A stretch of DNA of 64,000 nt from Streptomyces sp. SAI-127. Its GTDB lineage: Bacteria > Actinomycetota > Actinomycetes > Streptomycetales > Streptomycetaceae. Numbering within the stretch: the first letter of the stretch is position 1; every line of letters starts with the position of its first letter. Below the pieces are notes generated by a model that was given only the letters and a program-made list of their open reading frames with translations, searched no databases and had not been told where the DNA came from. This document shows, piece after piece, positions 17,465-26,896 of this stretch. Both the position numbers and the translations under genes were made by a program. The stretch lies in NCBI RefSeq assembly GCF_029894425.1, contig NZ_JARXYJ010000001.1:3348001-3412000 (forward strand), read 5' to 3'.

Positions 17465-18529
17465 TTACTGGCCGCGACCCTGTTCGTACGCCCTCAACTG
17501 CTCCGGCGTGATCATGCCGGTGTCGAAGAGGCTGGTCTCGTCCAGGGCGTAGCTCTGCTGCGACTGGTGGGGCTGCTGGGCCTGCTGGGCCTGGTTCGCG
17601 TCGTACTGCTGCTGGTCGTAGCCCTGGTAGGCATAGGGGTCGGCCTGCTGGTAGCCGTACGGGTCCTGCTGGGCGTAGGAATCTGGCTGCTGCTGATAGG
17701 CCGCGTAGGCGTCGCTCTGCTGCTGGTAGCCGTACGCCGGCTGCTGGGCGTAGTCGGGCTGCTGGGCCTGCTGCTCGGAGTGGCCGCGGGCCTGGGTCCG
17801 GGCGTCCTGCTCCGCGAGGGCGGTGAGGTCGGCCAGGTAGTCGGCGTCGCTGGAGTGCTGGACGGTGGACGTGTCGTCGGCGAGGGCGCCGAGGTCGTCC
17901 GTGGCGATACGGCCGTGCAGCTTCTGGCGGCCACGGCCGACGGCCTCCAGGGTCTTGGCGAGGACCGCCTCGAAGGCGCCGAGCTTGACGTCGACGTAGG
18001 AGTCGGCGTCCTTGCGCAGGGTCTCGGGGTCGTGGCTGCGCTCGGGGGCGTCCTCGTCCTCGTAGCCGTTCTCGTCGAGGCCCGGGCCGGTGCCGAGCAG
18101 CTTCTCGCGGCCGCGGCCGACCGAGCCGAGCGTCTTGGTGAGGACGACCTCGAAGTTGGCGAGCTTGGAGTCGACGTAGTCGTCGGCCTCCGCGCGGACC
18201 TCCTCGGCCTCCTGCCGGGCCTCGTTCAGGATCCGGTCGGCCTCGGCCTGGGAGCGGCGGGCGACCTCGGTGTCGGAGATCAGGGAGCCGCGCTCGGCGT
18301 GCGCCTGCCCGATGATCCGCTCCGCCTCCTGGCGGGCCTGCTCGACCAGCTGCTCGCGGTCGCCGATCAGTTCCTGGGCCTGCGCGAGGGAACCGGGCAG
18401 GGCCTGGCGCAGCTCTTCGAGCATCGCGAGCAGTTCGGCGCGGTTGACCATCACCGAGGCCGACATGGGCATCGACCGGGCACCGGAGACCGTGGAGACG
18501 ATCTCGTCGAGCTTCTTCTGCACGTCCAC
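17465..18529 (-). CDS. Coiled-coil protein with duplicated core and Q/Y-rich C-terminal domain
   Basis: A 354-residue protein from GTG 18529 (VDVQKKLDEIVSTV). Residues 25-115 are a charged coiled coil resembling DivIVA or the ATP synthase b stalk (REQLVEQARQEAERI). Two related blocks follow: YVDSKLANFEVVLTKTLGSV (about 117-136) and YVDVKLGAFEAVLAKTLEAV (about 177-196), each continuing with GRGR-KL. From about 260 the protein is composed almost only of Gln, Tyr, Ala, Pro and Asp (YAQQPAYGYQQQSDAYAAY), then ends LFDTGMITPEQLRAYEQGRG. No membrane helix is present. The S. coelicolor counterpart (SCO5569 region) is uncharacterised as far as I recall. A cytoskeletal or scaffold role is inferred from composition only. 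Confidence 0.85.
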   Translation of the reverse strand: MDVQKKLDEIVSTVSGARSMPMSASVMVNRAELLAMLEELRQALPGSLAQAQELIGDREQLVEQARQEAERIIGQAHAERGSLISDTEVARRSQAEADRILNEARQEAEEVRAEADDYVDSKLANFEVVLTKTLGSVGRGREKLLGTGPGLDENGYEDEDAPERSHDPETLRKDADSYVDVKLGAFEAVLAKTLEAVGRGRQKLHGRIATDDLGALADDTSTVQHSSDADYLADLTALAEQDARTQARGHSEQQAQQPDYAQQPAYGYQQQSDAYAAYQQQPDSYAQQDPYGYQQADPYAYQGYDQQQYDANQAQQAQQPHQSQQSYALDETSLFDTGMITPEQLRAYEQGRGQ

Positions 18530-18586
18530 CTGTGCTCGCCACTCTCTACAGCTGTGTTGGAGACGGACGGGACGACTGTAGTCCCA

Positions 18587-19066
18587 TCAGTCCTTGCGCA
18601 GGCGCTTGTTGAGTGCCTCCAGGACCAGCGGCGGGACCAGGTGGGAGACGTCTCCGCCCCAGGTCGCGACCTCCTTGACGAGCGAGGAGGACAGGAAGCT
18701 GTAGGTGGGGTTGGTCGGGACGAAGAGGGTCTCGACGCCCGAGAGGCCGTTGTTCATCTGGGCCATCTGGAGCTCGTAGTCGAAGTCGCTGACCGCGCGC
18801 AGGCCCTTGACGATGGCCGGGATGTCGCGCTCCTTGCAGTAGTCGACGAGGAGGCCGTGGAAGGCCTCCACGATCACGTTGCCGTACTCGGCGGTGACCT
18901 CTCGGATCAGGTCGATCCGCTCGTCGATCTCGAAGAGGCCCTTCTTGGACTTGTTGATCATCACCGCGACGTAGACCTCGTCGTACAGTCTGGAGGCGCG
19001 GGAGATGATGTCGAGATGTCCGTTGGTGATCGGGTCGAACGACCCGGGACAGACGGCGCGGCGCAC
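18587..19066 (-). CDS. coaD: Phosphopantetheine adenylyltransferase
   Basis: A 159-residue enzyme that transfers AMP from ATP to 4'-phosphopantetheine in coenzyme A synthesis. The GTG at 19066 ([19 protein letters not shown]) has GAGGGAT 6 bases upstream and fits the family length; an ATG at 19096 that overlaps the rsmD stop (ATGA) would add 10 residues. The nucleotidyltransferase motif is [10 protein letters not shown], and [12 protein letters not shown] [14 protein letters not shown] supplies the C-terminal ATP-binding motif. It follows rsmD closely on the same strand, the usual rsmD-coaD pair. Confidence 0.96.
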   Translation of the reverse strand: MRRAVCPGSFDPITNGHLDIISRASRLYDEVYVAVMINKSKKGLFEIDERIDLIREVTAEYGNVIVEAFHGLLVDYCKERDIPAIVKGLRAVSDFDYELQMAQMNNGLSGVETLFVPTNPTYSFLSSSLVKEVATWGGDVSHLVPPLVLEALNKRLRKD

Positions 19067-19092
19067 TTGAGATCCCTCGCTCTCCGGTCCGG

Positions 19093-19680
19093 TCATCGTG
19101 CGTCTTCGCACGTAGAGGCGGCGCGACCGTACCAAAACGTTCCCTCGCCGTAGCGACGGGCCTTGACCGCGTCGAAACCGGGCGGCCACTGGAATTCTCC
19201 GCCTCTGGTGCTGCGCTCCACGGTGACCAGGGCCTGCGGCGCTAGCCAGTGTTCCGTGCGGAGTGTGAGGAGAATCTCGCGAAGATCGTGATCTGTGACT
19301 CGGTAGGGCGGGTCGAGGAAGACGATGTCGTACGGCTCTGTCGGCGCCGGTTGTTGAATGATCTGTTCCGCTTTGCCTGCCCGTACCTCGGCGCCGGGGA
19401 GGCCGAGGTTCTTGACGTTCTCGCGGATCGTGCGGGCGGCTCTCGCGTCGGCCTCGACCAGGAGGGTGTGGCTCGCGCCGCGGGAGAGGGCTTCCAGGCC
19501 TACCGCCCCTGAGCCCGCGTACAGGTCGAGGACCCGTTCGCCGTCCAGGGGGCCGCCCAGGAGGGACTGCCAGGTGGAGAAGAGACCTTCGCGCGCGCGG
19601 TCCGAGGTGGGACGGGTGCCGTTGCCCGGCGGGACGGCCAGGCGGCGTCCGCCGGCTCTGCCCGCGATCACGCGAGTCAT
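19093..19680 (-). CDS. rsmD: 16S rRNA (guanine966-N2)-methyltransferase
   Basis: A 195-residue SAM-dependent methyltransferase of the small ribosomal subunit r[20 protein letters not shown] is the standard N-terminus; [15 protein letters not shown] and [20 protein letters not shown] give the SAM-binding site, and DIVFLDPPY is the N6/N2-methyltransferase catalytic motif. It lies 40 bases after recG on the same strand and its stop touches the alternative coaD start, consistent with a recG-rsmD-coaD operon. Confidence 0.95.
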   Translation of the reverse strand: MTRVIAGRAGGRRLAVPPGNGTRPTSDRAREGLFSTWQSLLGGPLDGERVLDLYAGSGAVGLEALSRGASHTLLVEADARAARTIRENVKNLGLPGAEVRAGKAEQIIQQPAPTEPYDIVFLDPPYRVTDHDLREILLTLRTEHWLAPQALVTVERSTRGGEFQWPPGFDAVKARRYGEGTFWYGRAASTCEDAR

Positions 19681-19720
19681 CTTCGGTCCTTGTTCGGGGA
19701 ATGGTTACGGATCCAGTTTC

Positions 19721-21931
19721 TCAGCCCTTTTCCAGGTACTGCTCCCTCTCCTCGTCCAGGAGCGCGTCCAAGGCTGTGCGCAGGCCGGGAAGCCCCTTCA
19801 GCTCGGGATCTGCCTCCACCACCGCCGTCGCCTCCTGCCTCGCCTCCGCGATGATCTCCTCGTCCTCGATCACGGCGAGGACCCGCAAGGAGGTCCGGGC
19901 ACCGGACTGGGCCTGGCCCAGCACGTCGCCCTCCCTGCGCTGCTCCAGGTCGATGCGGGACAGCTCGAAGCCGTCCAGAGTCGACGCCACCGCGGTCAGG
20001 CGCTGGCGGGCCGGGCTCGCCTCCGGCATCTCCGAGACCAGGAGACAGAGACCCGCCGCCGAACCCCGGCCCACTCGGCCTCGCAGCTGGTGGAGCTGGG
20101 AGACGCCGAAGCGGTCGGCGTCCATGATGACCATCGCCGTGGCGTTCGGGACGTTGACGCCGACCTCGATGACCGTGGTGGCGACCAGGACGTGCGTCTC
20201 GCCCGCGGCGAAGCGGCGCATGACCGCGTCCTTGTCGTCGGGGTGCATACGGCCGTGCAGCACCTCGACCCTCAGGCCGCTCAGGGGGCCCTTGGCCAGC
20301 TGGTCGGCGATGTCCAGGACGGCGAGCGGCGGGCGCTTCTCGGCCTCGTCCTCCGCGGACTTCCTGGCCTTCTTCGGGTCCTCCTCCTCGTCGCCGATGC
20401 GGGGGCAGACGACGTAGGCCTGGTGGCCGTTCTCCACCTCCTCGCGGACCCGCTCCCAGGCCCGGGTGAGGAAGTGCGGCTTGTCGGCGGCGGGGACGAC
20501 ATGGCTGGCGATGGGTGAGCGGCCGGCCGGGAGCTGGTCCAGGACGGAGGTCTCCAGGTCACCGAAGACCGTCATCGCGACCGTGCGCGGGATGGGCGTG
20601 GCCGTCATGACGAGGAGGTGGGGCGGCTGCTTGCCCTTGCCGCGCAGGGCGTCCCGCTGCTCGACCCCGAACCGGTGCTGTTCGTCGACCACGACCAGGC
20701 CCAGGTCGTGGAACTGCACCTTGTCCTCGATCAGCGCATGGGTCCCGATCACGATCCCGGCTTCACCGGTGACCAGATCGAGCATCGCCTGCCTGCGCGC
20801 GGCCGTCCCCATCGAACCCGTGAGCAGCACGACCTTGGTGCCGTGCTCGGACCCGCCCAGCATGCCGCCCTCGGCCAGCTCTCCCATCATCTCCACGATC
20901 GACCGGTGGTGCTGCTGGGCCAGCACCTCGGTGGGGGCCAGCATGGCCGCCTGCCCGCCGGCGTCGACCACGGCGAGCATGGCGCGCAGGGCCACCATCG
21001 TCTTTCCCGATCCGACCTCGCCCTGCAGCAGCCGGTGCATCGGATGGTCCGTCGCCAAGTCGTCGAAGATCTCCTTGGAGACCTTCTGCTGCCCGTCCGT
21101 GAGGGTGAAGGGCAGTCGGTCGTCAAAGGCCGAGAGGAGGCCGTCCGGAGCGGGTTTCCGCGGTACCGCAGGGAGTTGGGCGTCCGCGTGGCGGCGGCGG
21201 GCCAGGGCCACCTGGAGGACGAAGGCCTCGTCCCACTTGAGGCGGGCGTGGGCGTCGGCGATGTCGGCCTTGGTGTGCGGGCGGTGGATCTTGAGGAGTG
21301 CCTCGGGGAGGGGGACCAGGCCGCGACCCTCGCGGAGGGACTCCGGAAGGGGGTCGACCGCCTCCTGGGCGCTCGGCAGCACCGTCTGGATCGCCTTGCC
21401 GATCTTCCAGGACTCCAGTTTGGCGGTGGCGGGATAGATGGGGATCAGGGCGCCCGCCCAGGTCTCCACCGCCTCCACTGCATCGTCGTCGGCCCCGCGC
21501 AGCAACTCGTAGGCCGGATGTGCCAGTTGGAGGCGGCGGTTGAAGAGGGAGACCTTGCCGGCGAACATCGCGCGGGTGCCCGGCAGGAGCTCCTTGTGGG
21601 GTTTGTGAACGCCGTGGCCGAAGAAGACCAGTTGGAGGCGGCCGCTGCCGTCCGTGATGGTGACTTCCAGGCGCTGTCCCTTGCCGCGCGGCGCCTTGGC
21701 GGAGGCGAAGGTGTGCAGGCGGGCGTCGGCGACCTGGGCGACGACGGTGACATGCTCGTCCATCGGCAGGTCGGCGAGGTGGGTCAGCTGCCCCCGCTCC
21801 TCGTATCTGCGCGGGTAGTGGTGCAGGAGGTCGCCGACGGAGTGCAGGCCGAGATGCTCGGCCATCACCTTCGCGGTGGCGGGGCCGAGCACCTTCTTCA
21901 ACGGTTCTTCCAGTGCGGGCACGAGATCCAT
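19721..21931 (-). CDS. recG: ATP-dependent DNA helicase RecG
   Basis: A 736-residue branch-migration helicase acting on stalled forks and Holliday junctions. The ATG at 21931 (MDLVPALEEPLKKVLG) is chosen as the family start; the upstream region overlaps the divergent promoter. The N-terminal wedge/OB domain carries HYPRRYEERG and ITDGSGRLQLVFFG. Helicase motifs are GEVGSGKTMVAL (Walker A), VVVDEQHRFGV (motif II), MTATPIPRTVAM (III), TTVIEVGVNVPNATAM and QLHQLRGRVGRG (VI). It is divergent from the Hsp90-like gene, with a 168-base intergenic region. Confidence 0.96.
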   Translation of the reverse strand: MDLVPALEEPLKKVLGPATAKVMAEHLGLHSVGDLLHHYPRRYEERGQLTHLADLPMDEHVTVVAQVADARLHTFASAKAPRGKGQRLEVTITDGSGRLQLVFFGHGVHKPHKELLPGTRAMFAGKVSLFNRRLQLAHPAYELLRGADDDAVEAVETWAGALIPIYPATAKLESWKIGKAIQTVLPSAQEAVDPLPESLREGRGLVPLPEALLKIHRPHTKADIADAHARLKWDEAFVLQVALARRRHADAQLPAVPRKPAPDGLLSAFDDRLPFTLTDGQQKVSKEIFDDLATDHPMHRLLQGEVGSGKTMVALRAMLAVVDAGGQAAMLAPTEVLAQQHHRSIVEMMGELAEGGMLGGSEHGTKVVLLTGSMGTAARRQAMLDLVTGEAGIVIGTHALIEDKVQFHDLGLVVVDEQHRFGVEQRDALRGKGKQPPHLLVMTATPIPRTVAMTVFGDLETSVLDQLPAGRSPIASHVVPAADKPHFLTRAWERVREEVENGHQAYVVCPRIGDEEEDPKKARKSAEDEAEKRPPLAVLDIADQLAKGPLSGLRVEVLHGRMHPDDKDAVMRRFAAGETHVLVATTVIEVGVNVPNATAMVIMDADRFGVSQLHQLRGRVGRGSAAGLCLLVSEMPEASPARQRLTAVASTLDGFELSRIDLEQRREGDVLGQAQSGARTSLRVLAVIEDEEIIAEARQEATAVVEADPELKGLPGLRTALDALLDEEREQYLEKG

Positions 21932-22099
21932 TGCACACCACACCACTGACATTGCCGTATACATACTGGGAAACCCCTGGTCAGACGGCTGGTTGGGGAC
22001 TTAGGATGGCGCGCTCCGGCCATCCCCGCGGATCCCCGCCCCACCCGGGACCGCCCGACCCCGCGCCGCGCGAACGTTCCTCCCACCGGCGCCGCGACG

Positions 22100-23926
22100 A
22101 TGGATTCCCAGACCTCACAGACACCCCAGGTACCTCAGCAACCTCATACGTTCCAGGTCGACCTGCGCGGTCTGGTGGACCTCCTCTCCCATCACCTCTA
22201 CTCCAGCCCCAAGGTCTATCTCCGCGAACTGCTCCAGAACGCGGTGGACGCGATCACGGCCCGGCGGGCCGAACAGCCGGACGCCCCGGCCCGAGTGCGG
22301 TTGTACGCCGAGAACGGCGCCCTGAGGGTCGAGGACTCCGGGGTCGGGCTCACCGAGGCGGACGTGCACAGCCTGCTGGCCACGATCGGGCGCAGTTCCA
22401 AGCGGGCCGAGGGACTTCAGGAGGTCCGCTCCGACTTCCTCGGCCAGTTCGGCATCGGTCTGCTCGCCTGTTTCGTCGTCGCCGAGCGGATCCGGGTGGT
22501 CAGCCGCAGCGCCCGTACGCCGGACGCCCCGCCCGTGGAGTGGACGGCGAGCGACGACGGTTCGTACCGGGTGCGGACGCTGCCGTCCGACGCGCGTCCG
22601 GAGCCGGGGACCACCGTGCACCTGGTCGCGCGGGCGGGCGCCGGCGAGTGGCTCACGCCGGAGCGGGTCCTCCGGCTCGCGCGGGACTTCGGTTCCCTGC
22701 TGCCGTACGACGTCCGGGTCGGCGACGAGGCGGTCACCGACCTGCCCGCCCCCTGGGACCGGCCCTACCCCTCCCCCGCCACCCGCAGGGTGGCGCTGGC
22801 CCGGCACTGTCACGAGCTGTTCGGCTTCACCCCACTGGACTCGATCGAGCTGAACGTGCCGCTCGCCGGGATCCGGGGCGTGGCCTACGTCCTTCCGTCG
22901 GCGGTCAGCCCCGCCCAGCGGGCGACTCACCGCGTCCATCTCAAGGGCATGTTGCTGACCGAGCGGGCCGAACAGCTGCTGCCGGACTGGGCGTTCTTCG
23001 TGCGCTGCGTCCTGGACACCGACAGTCTGCGCCCTACGGCCTCGCGCGAGTCGCTGTACGAGGACGAGACGCTGGCCGCCGTACGGGAGGCGCTCGGGGA
23101 AAGGATCCGGTCCTGGCTGACGGGCCTCGCCGCCGGGGATCCGGAACGGCTCGCGGCCTTCCTGTCCGTGCACCACCTGGGCGTGAAGTCGCTCGCGCGG
23201 CACGACACGGACATGCTGCGCACGATGCTGCCGTGGCTGCCGTTCGAGACGACCGACGGGCGGCTGTCGCTGGAGGAGTTCGCGCGGCGGCACCCGGTGG
23301 TGCACTTCACGCGGACCGTCGAGGAGTACCGGCAGGTCGCGCCGATCGCCTCCGCGCAGGGCGTCGGGGTGGTCAACGGCGGTTACACGTACGACAGCGA
23401 CCTGGTCGAGGCACTGCCCTCGGTGCGGCCGGGAACGGTCGTCTCCGAGCTGGACGCGGACACCGTCACCGCCCACATGGACCTGGTCGACCCGGCCGAG
23501 GAGCTGGCGCTCGCCGGTTTCCTGGCTGCCGCGCGGGCCAGGCTCGATCCGCTGGGCTGCGACGTGGTCCTGCGTGCGTTCCGGCCGCTGTCCGTGCCCG
23601 CGCTGCACCTGGACGACCGGGACGCCCGGCACGAGCAGGCCCGGGCCGAGGCCGAGGACCGGGCCGACGACCTGTGGGCGGGCATCCTCGGCTCGCTGCG
23701 CGGCAGCGCCCCACGCGCGCGTCTCGTGCTGAACCATCTCAACCCGCTGGTACGGCGGATCGGTTCGCTCGGCGATCCGGAACTGATCGGCACCGCCACC
23801 GAGTCCCTGTACGGGCAGGCCCTGCTGATGGCCCAGCGCCCGCTCAGGCCCGCGGACTCGGCCTTGCTGAACCGGGCCTTCATGGGCCTGCTGGAGTGGG
23901 CCACGAACGGCGAGGAGGACCCGTGA
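22100..23926 (+). CDS. Divergent Hsp90/HtpG-family ATPase
   Basis: A 608-residue protein, close to the length of HtpG. The N-terminal GHKL ATP site is clear: YLRELLQNAVDAI (residues about 40-52, with the catalytic Glu), VEDSGVGLTEADV (about 77-89), IGRSSKRAEG and QFGIGLLACFVVAERI (about 115-130). The middle domain retains the Hsp90 switch Arg region as SLRPTASRESLYEDETL (near 315). The C-terminal third is poorly conserved relative to HtpG. No ribosome site is visible before the ATG at 22100, so translation may be leaderless. The stop overlaps the next start (TGATG), coupling it to a TPR protein. Chaperone function is inferred from the fold. Confidence 0.85.
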   Translation: MDSQTSQTPQVPQQPHTFQVDLRGLVDLLSHHLYSSPKVYLRELLQNAVDAITARRAEQPDAPARVRLYAENGALRVEDSGVGLTEADVHSLLATIGRSSKRAEGLQEVRSDFLGQFGIGLLACFVVAERIRVVSRSARTPDAPPVEWTASDDGSYRVRTLPSDARPEPGTTVHLVARAGAGEWLTPERVLRLARDFGSLLPYDVRVGDEAVTDLPAPWDRPYPSPATRRVALARHCHELFGFTPLDSIELNVPLAGIRGVAYVLPSAVSPAQRATHRVHLKGMLLTERAEQLLPDWAFFVRCVLDTDSLRPTASRESLYEDETLAAVREALGERIRSWLTGLAAGDPERLAAFLSVHHLGVKSLARHDTDMLRTMLPWLPFETTDGRLSLEEFARRHPVVHFTRTVEEYRQVAPIASAQGVGVVNGGYTYDSDLVEALPSVRPGTVVSELDADTVTAHMDLVDPAEELALAGFLAAARARLDPLGCDVVLRAFRPLSVPALHLDDRDARHEQARAEAEDRADDLWAGILGSLRGSAPRARLVLNHLNPLVRRIGSLGDPELIGTATESLYGQALLMAQRPLRPADSALLNRAFMGLLEWATNGEEDP

Positions 23927-26883
23927 TGAGCGGGAGCGACGGGATGGACGGCAACCACGGGGTCACGGGCTTCGACGCGCTGCGCCGGGCGATGGCGGAG
24001 AACGCCGAGGAGCCGGAGGGGCCCGCCCGCAACGCGCGCGCGGAGCAGCTGCTCGCCGAGGCCGAGAAGCTGAACATCCCGCTCGCGGTGATCGAGGCGC
24101 TCGGACACCAGCTGAAGGTCTACAACTACAGCTCCGAGAAGGCCAAGATGTTCGTCCCCTTCGCGCGGCTGCTGCGCATGTGGGACGAGCGGCCCGAGGA
24201 CTTCGACGAGTACGAGGCGCACTCCCTGCACTGGGTCTTCAAGTGGATGACGACCGGCATGCTCGACCAGCCGCACATCCCGCTCGCCGCCATGGAGAAG
24301 TGGCTCGGCGAGATGGAGCACCGCTACCGGCTGGCCGGGCACTCCGAACGGGCCGTGCGCAGCGCCGAGTACAGCGTGGCCGCGCATGTCGGGGACCTGG
24401 CGCGGGCCGAGCGCGCGTATGCCGCGTGGCTGGCCGCCGACCGGGACGCCATGGCGGACTGTCACGCCTGCGAGCTGCACGAGCAGGGCTGGTGGCAGTC
24501 GCAGCGCGGGCGGGACGAGGAGGCGCTCGAGCTGTGGGCGCCGGTTCTGGAGGGCGAGTTCACCTGCGCCCACGAGCCGCACGCGGTCCTCGCCTCCTCG
24601 CTGACGCCGCTGCTGCGGCTGGGCCGCCTCGACGAGGCGCGCGCCAACCATCTGCGGGGCTTCCGGCTGGTGCGGTCCATGGAGAGCATGCGCAGCGCCT
24701 ACGCGGACCATGTCGAGTTCTGCGCCCTCAGCGGCAACGAGGCGCGCGGTCTGGAGCTGCTCGCGGAGCGTCCCGCGTACTTCACGGACGACGGTCATCC
24801 GCGCAGCAGGCTGGACTTCACGGCCGTGGTGGCTCTGCTCATGGACCGGCTGACCGAGCTGGGCCTGGGTGACCGGCCGGTGCCGGGACCCGCGGGCCGG
24901 TCCTGGACCGCGGCCGAACTCGCCGCCCACGCGCGCGCGGAGGCCCTCGCGCTGGCCGCCCGCTTCGACGAGCGCAACGGCACGGCCCATGTCAGCGAGC
25001 GGGCACGCGCGCGCATGGCTCAGCGCCCGCTGGTGGAACGGCTGCCGCTGGGAGTGCGGGCGGTTCGGACGGCCGCCGCTGCCGTGGTCGCGCCACCGGT
25101 CCCGGTGGCTGACCAGGAGCCCGGTCTGCCCGCGCTGATCGCCGAGGCACGGCGGCTGTCGGACACCCTCCAGCCGAACGCCGTCGAGGCGTGGGCCGCC
25201 GTCGCGCGGGCCGCGCGGGGCGTCGAGCTGGACCCGCGCGACCGGGCGGAGATCGCCGACCACGAGGCGATGGACCTGGGTCCCGAGGGAACCGAACTGT
25301 TCGAGCGGGCCGCCGCGTTGTACACGGAGGCGGGCGATCCCGGCGAGTCGCTCGCGGCACGCGCGCGTGCCGCCTACATACGTGCGCTGGCGGGCGAGGT
25401 GGACGAGGCGCTCACCGTGGTCGCCGGGCTGTACGACGAGGTCCTCGCGCTCTACTCCGTGGACGACACGGGCGTACGGCAGACGGCGTCGGTGCTGATG
25501 TCACGGGCGCGCATCCTGATGCGGCGGGTGCACGAGGCCGAGGAGGACGCGGTCCTCTCGGAGGCGGAGCAGGCCGTGCGGGAGGTGCTCGCCCTCGTCG
25601 AGGGACGGACCGGGGACGACGTGCGGCTCGCCGCGCGGGTCGCCGAGGCGCAGGCGATGCTGGCGGAGCTGGCCTCGCGGGTCGGGGACGTGGAGGCGGC
25701 CGCCGAGCTGTTCACGTGGGCCGCGGCCGGGTTCGTGGAGGCGGGGCTGCCGTGGTTCGCGGTGGAGTACGAGGCCCGGCTGGCCGGGCTCCTGCACCAC
25801 CTGGGCGATCCGGCGGGGAGCGAGCGGGCGCTGCGGGCGGCCCTGGAGCACGGCGGTCCGCAACTGGAGGCGATCGGGCGGGCCCAGCTGCATCTCCAGC
25901 TCGCCGAGGTCGTCGGCGGCCGGGGGCTCGACGAGGAGGCGGCCGAGCACGCCCTTGAGGCCGCTCACTGGGCCGACGAGGCCGGCGAGGGACCGACGCT
26001 GGGGGCCCTGGCCCGGCACCAGCTGGGCGGGTTCCTGCTGCGGCAGGGCCGGTGGGCCGAGGCCGCCGAGGTGCTGGAGTCGGCGCTGCCCGACCTGAGC
26101 GCCGAGACGCACGGCGACGGGGCGGTCGTACAGACGCAGTGGTGGCTCGGTGACTGTCTGAGCGAGCTGGGCGAGCACCGGGAGGCGGCCGAACGGCGTC
26201 TGCAGGCCGCCGAGATCGCCCGGCACTGGCCCGAGCAGCACGACCACGCGACGCTCGCCCACCTCGCCGCCGAGTCCCTCGGGGCCGCGGGTCTGCCCGC
26301 CGAGGCGGACCGGGCGTACGCGCGCGCGGGCGGCCTGTGGCGTGACCTCGGCAATGTCCACGGGCTGATCCGTTCCGTGCGCGCCCGCGCGTGGCTCGCG
26401 CTGCGTGCCGAGGACGGGGCGGACGCGGCACGGGAGCTGATGACGGAGGCGGTCCGGGAGTGCGAGATCGCGCTGGGTGAGACGCAGGCCGAGGAGGAGG
26501 CGTGGCAGCGGTTGGTCGGCGAACTCGGGCACACTCACCGGCAGTTCGGGGACCTGCTGGCCCGTTCCGTGCCCGAGGACGCCGAGGACGACTCGATCCG
26601 GGCGGTGCTGGAGGAGTCGCTGGCCCAGGTGGTGGAGGCGATCGTGGTGTTCGCCTCGCTCGGGGACGACGCCCTGGACGCCCGGACCGGTGCCGAGCTC
26701 GCGGCGGGCTGGCTGGCGGCGGACCTGAGCCGGCCGGCGGAGGCGGCGGCACGCGCGCGTGCGGTGCTCGACGCCTATGGCGGCACGGACGGCTCCGGCG
26801 AGGCTCGTGACGACGAGACGGCACGGACCCGGCGGGCCGAGGCCGAGCAGATGCTGGGGCTCATGGAGGAGCAGGAGGGCTGA
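23926..26883 (+). CDS. Large TPR-repeat protein coupled to the Hsp90-like gene
   Basis: A 985-residue, Ala/Glu/Leu-rich all-helical protein. The ATG at 23926 shares one base with the preceding stop and follows GAGGAGG. The N-terminal 330 residues contain aromatic motifs not typical of plain TPRs (HSLHWVFKWMTTGM, HEQGWWQSQRG). From about 400 onward, repeats of helix pairs dominate, for example YTEAGDPGESLAARARAAY, LTVVAGLYDEVLALY, LGGFLLRQGRWAEAAEVL and WLGDCLSELGEHREAAE. There is no membrane segment, enzyme motif or DNA-binding motif. By position it is the likely client adaptor or regulator of the Hsp90-like ATPase, which is an inference. Confidence 0.82.
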   Translation: MSGSDGMDGNHGVTGFDALRRAMAENAEEPEGPARNARAEQLLAEAEKLNIPLAVIEALGHQLKVYNYSSEKAKMFVPFARLLRMWDERPEDFDEYEAHSLHWVFKWMTTGMLDQPHIPLAAMEKWLGEMEHRYRLAGHSERAVRSAEYSVAAHVGDLARAERAYAAWLAADRDAMADCHACELHEQGWWQSQRGRDEEALELWAPVLEGEFTCAHEPHAVLASSLTPLLRLGRLDEARANHLRGFRLVRSMESMRSAYADHVEFCALSGNEARGLELLAERPAYFTDDGHPRSRLDFTAVVALLMDRLTELGLGDRPVPGPAGRSWTAAELAAHARAEALALAARFDERNGTAHVSERARARMAQRPLVERLPLGVRAVRTAAAAVVAPPVPVADQEPGLPALIAEARRLSDTLQPNAVEAWAAVARAARGVELDPRDRAEIADHEAMDLGPEGTELFERAAALYTEAGDPGESLAARARAAYIRALAGEVDEALTVVAGLYDEVLALYSVDDTGVRQTASVLMSRARILMRRVHEAEEDAVLSEAEQAVREVLALVEGRTGDDVRLAARVAEAQAMLAELASRVGDVEAAAELFTWAAAGFVEAGLPWFAVEYEARLAGLLHHLGDPAGSERALRAALEHGGPQLEAIGRAQLHLQLAEVVGGRGLDEEAAEHALEAAHWADEAGEGPTLGALARHQLGGFLLRQGRWAEAAEVLESALPDLSAETHGDGAVVQTQWWLGDCLSELGEHREAAERRLQAAEIARHWPEQHDHATLAHLAAESLGAAGLPAEADRAYARAGGLWRDLGNVHGLIRSVRARAWLALRAEDGADAARELMTEAVRECEIALGETQAEEEAWQRLVGELGHTHRQFGDLLARSVPEDAEDDSIRAVLEESLAQVVEAIVVFASLGDDALDARTGAELAAGWLAADLSRPAEAAARARAVLDAYGGTDGSGEARDDETARTRRAEAEQMLGLMEEQEG

Positions 26884-26896
26884 TCGCCCAGGGGTG

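Noticed and set aside
21913..23925. In-frame upstream extension of the TPR protein by more than 600 residues
   Set aside because: The extension is the out-of-frame shadow of the Hsp90-like gene: it is Arg/Gly/Pro-rich without fold, and a good ribosome site precedes the ATG at 23926.
23905..23926. EED-containing C-terminus of the Hsp90-like protein as an EEVD-like TPR-docking motif
   Set aside because: The Glu-Glu-Asp codons are the GAGGAGGAC that forms the ribosome site of the next gene, so the resemblance is explained by translation signals.
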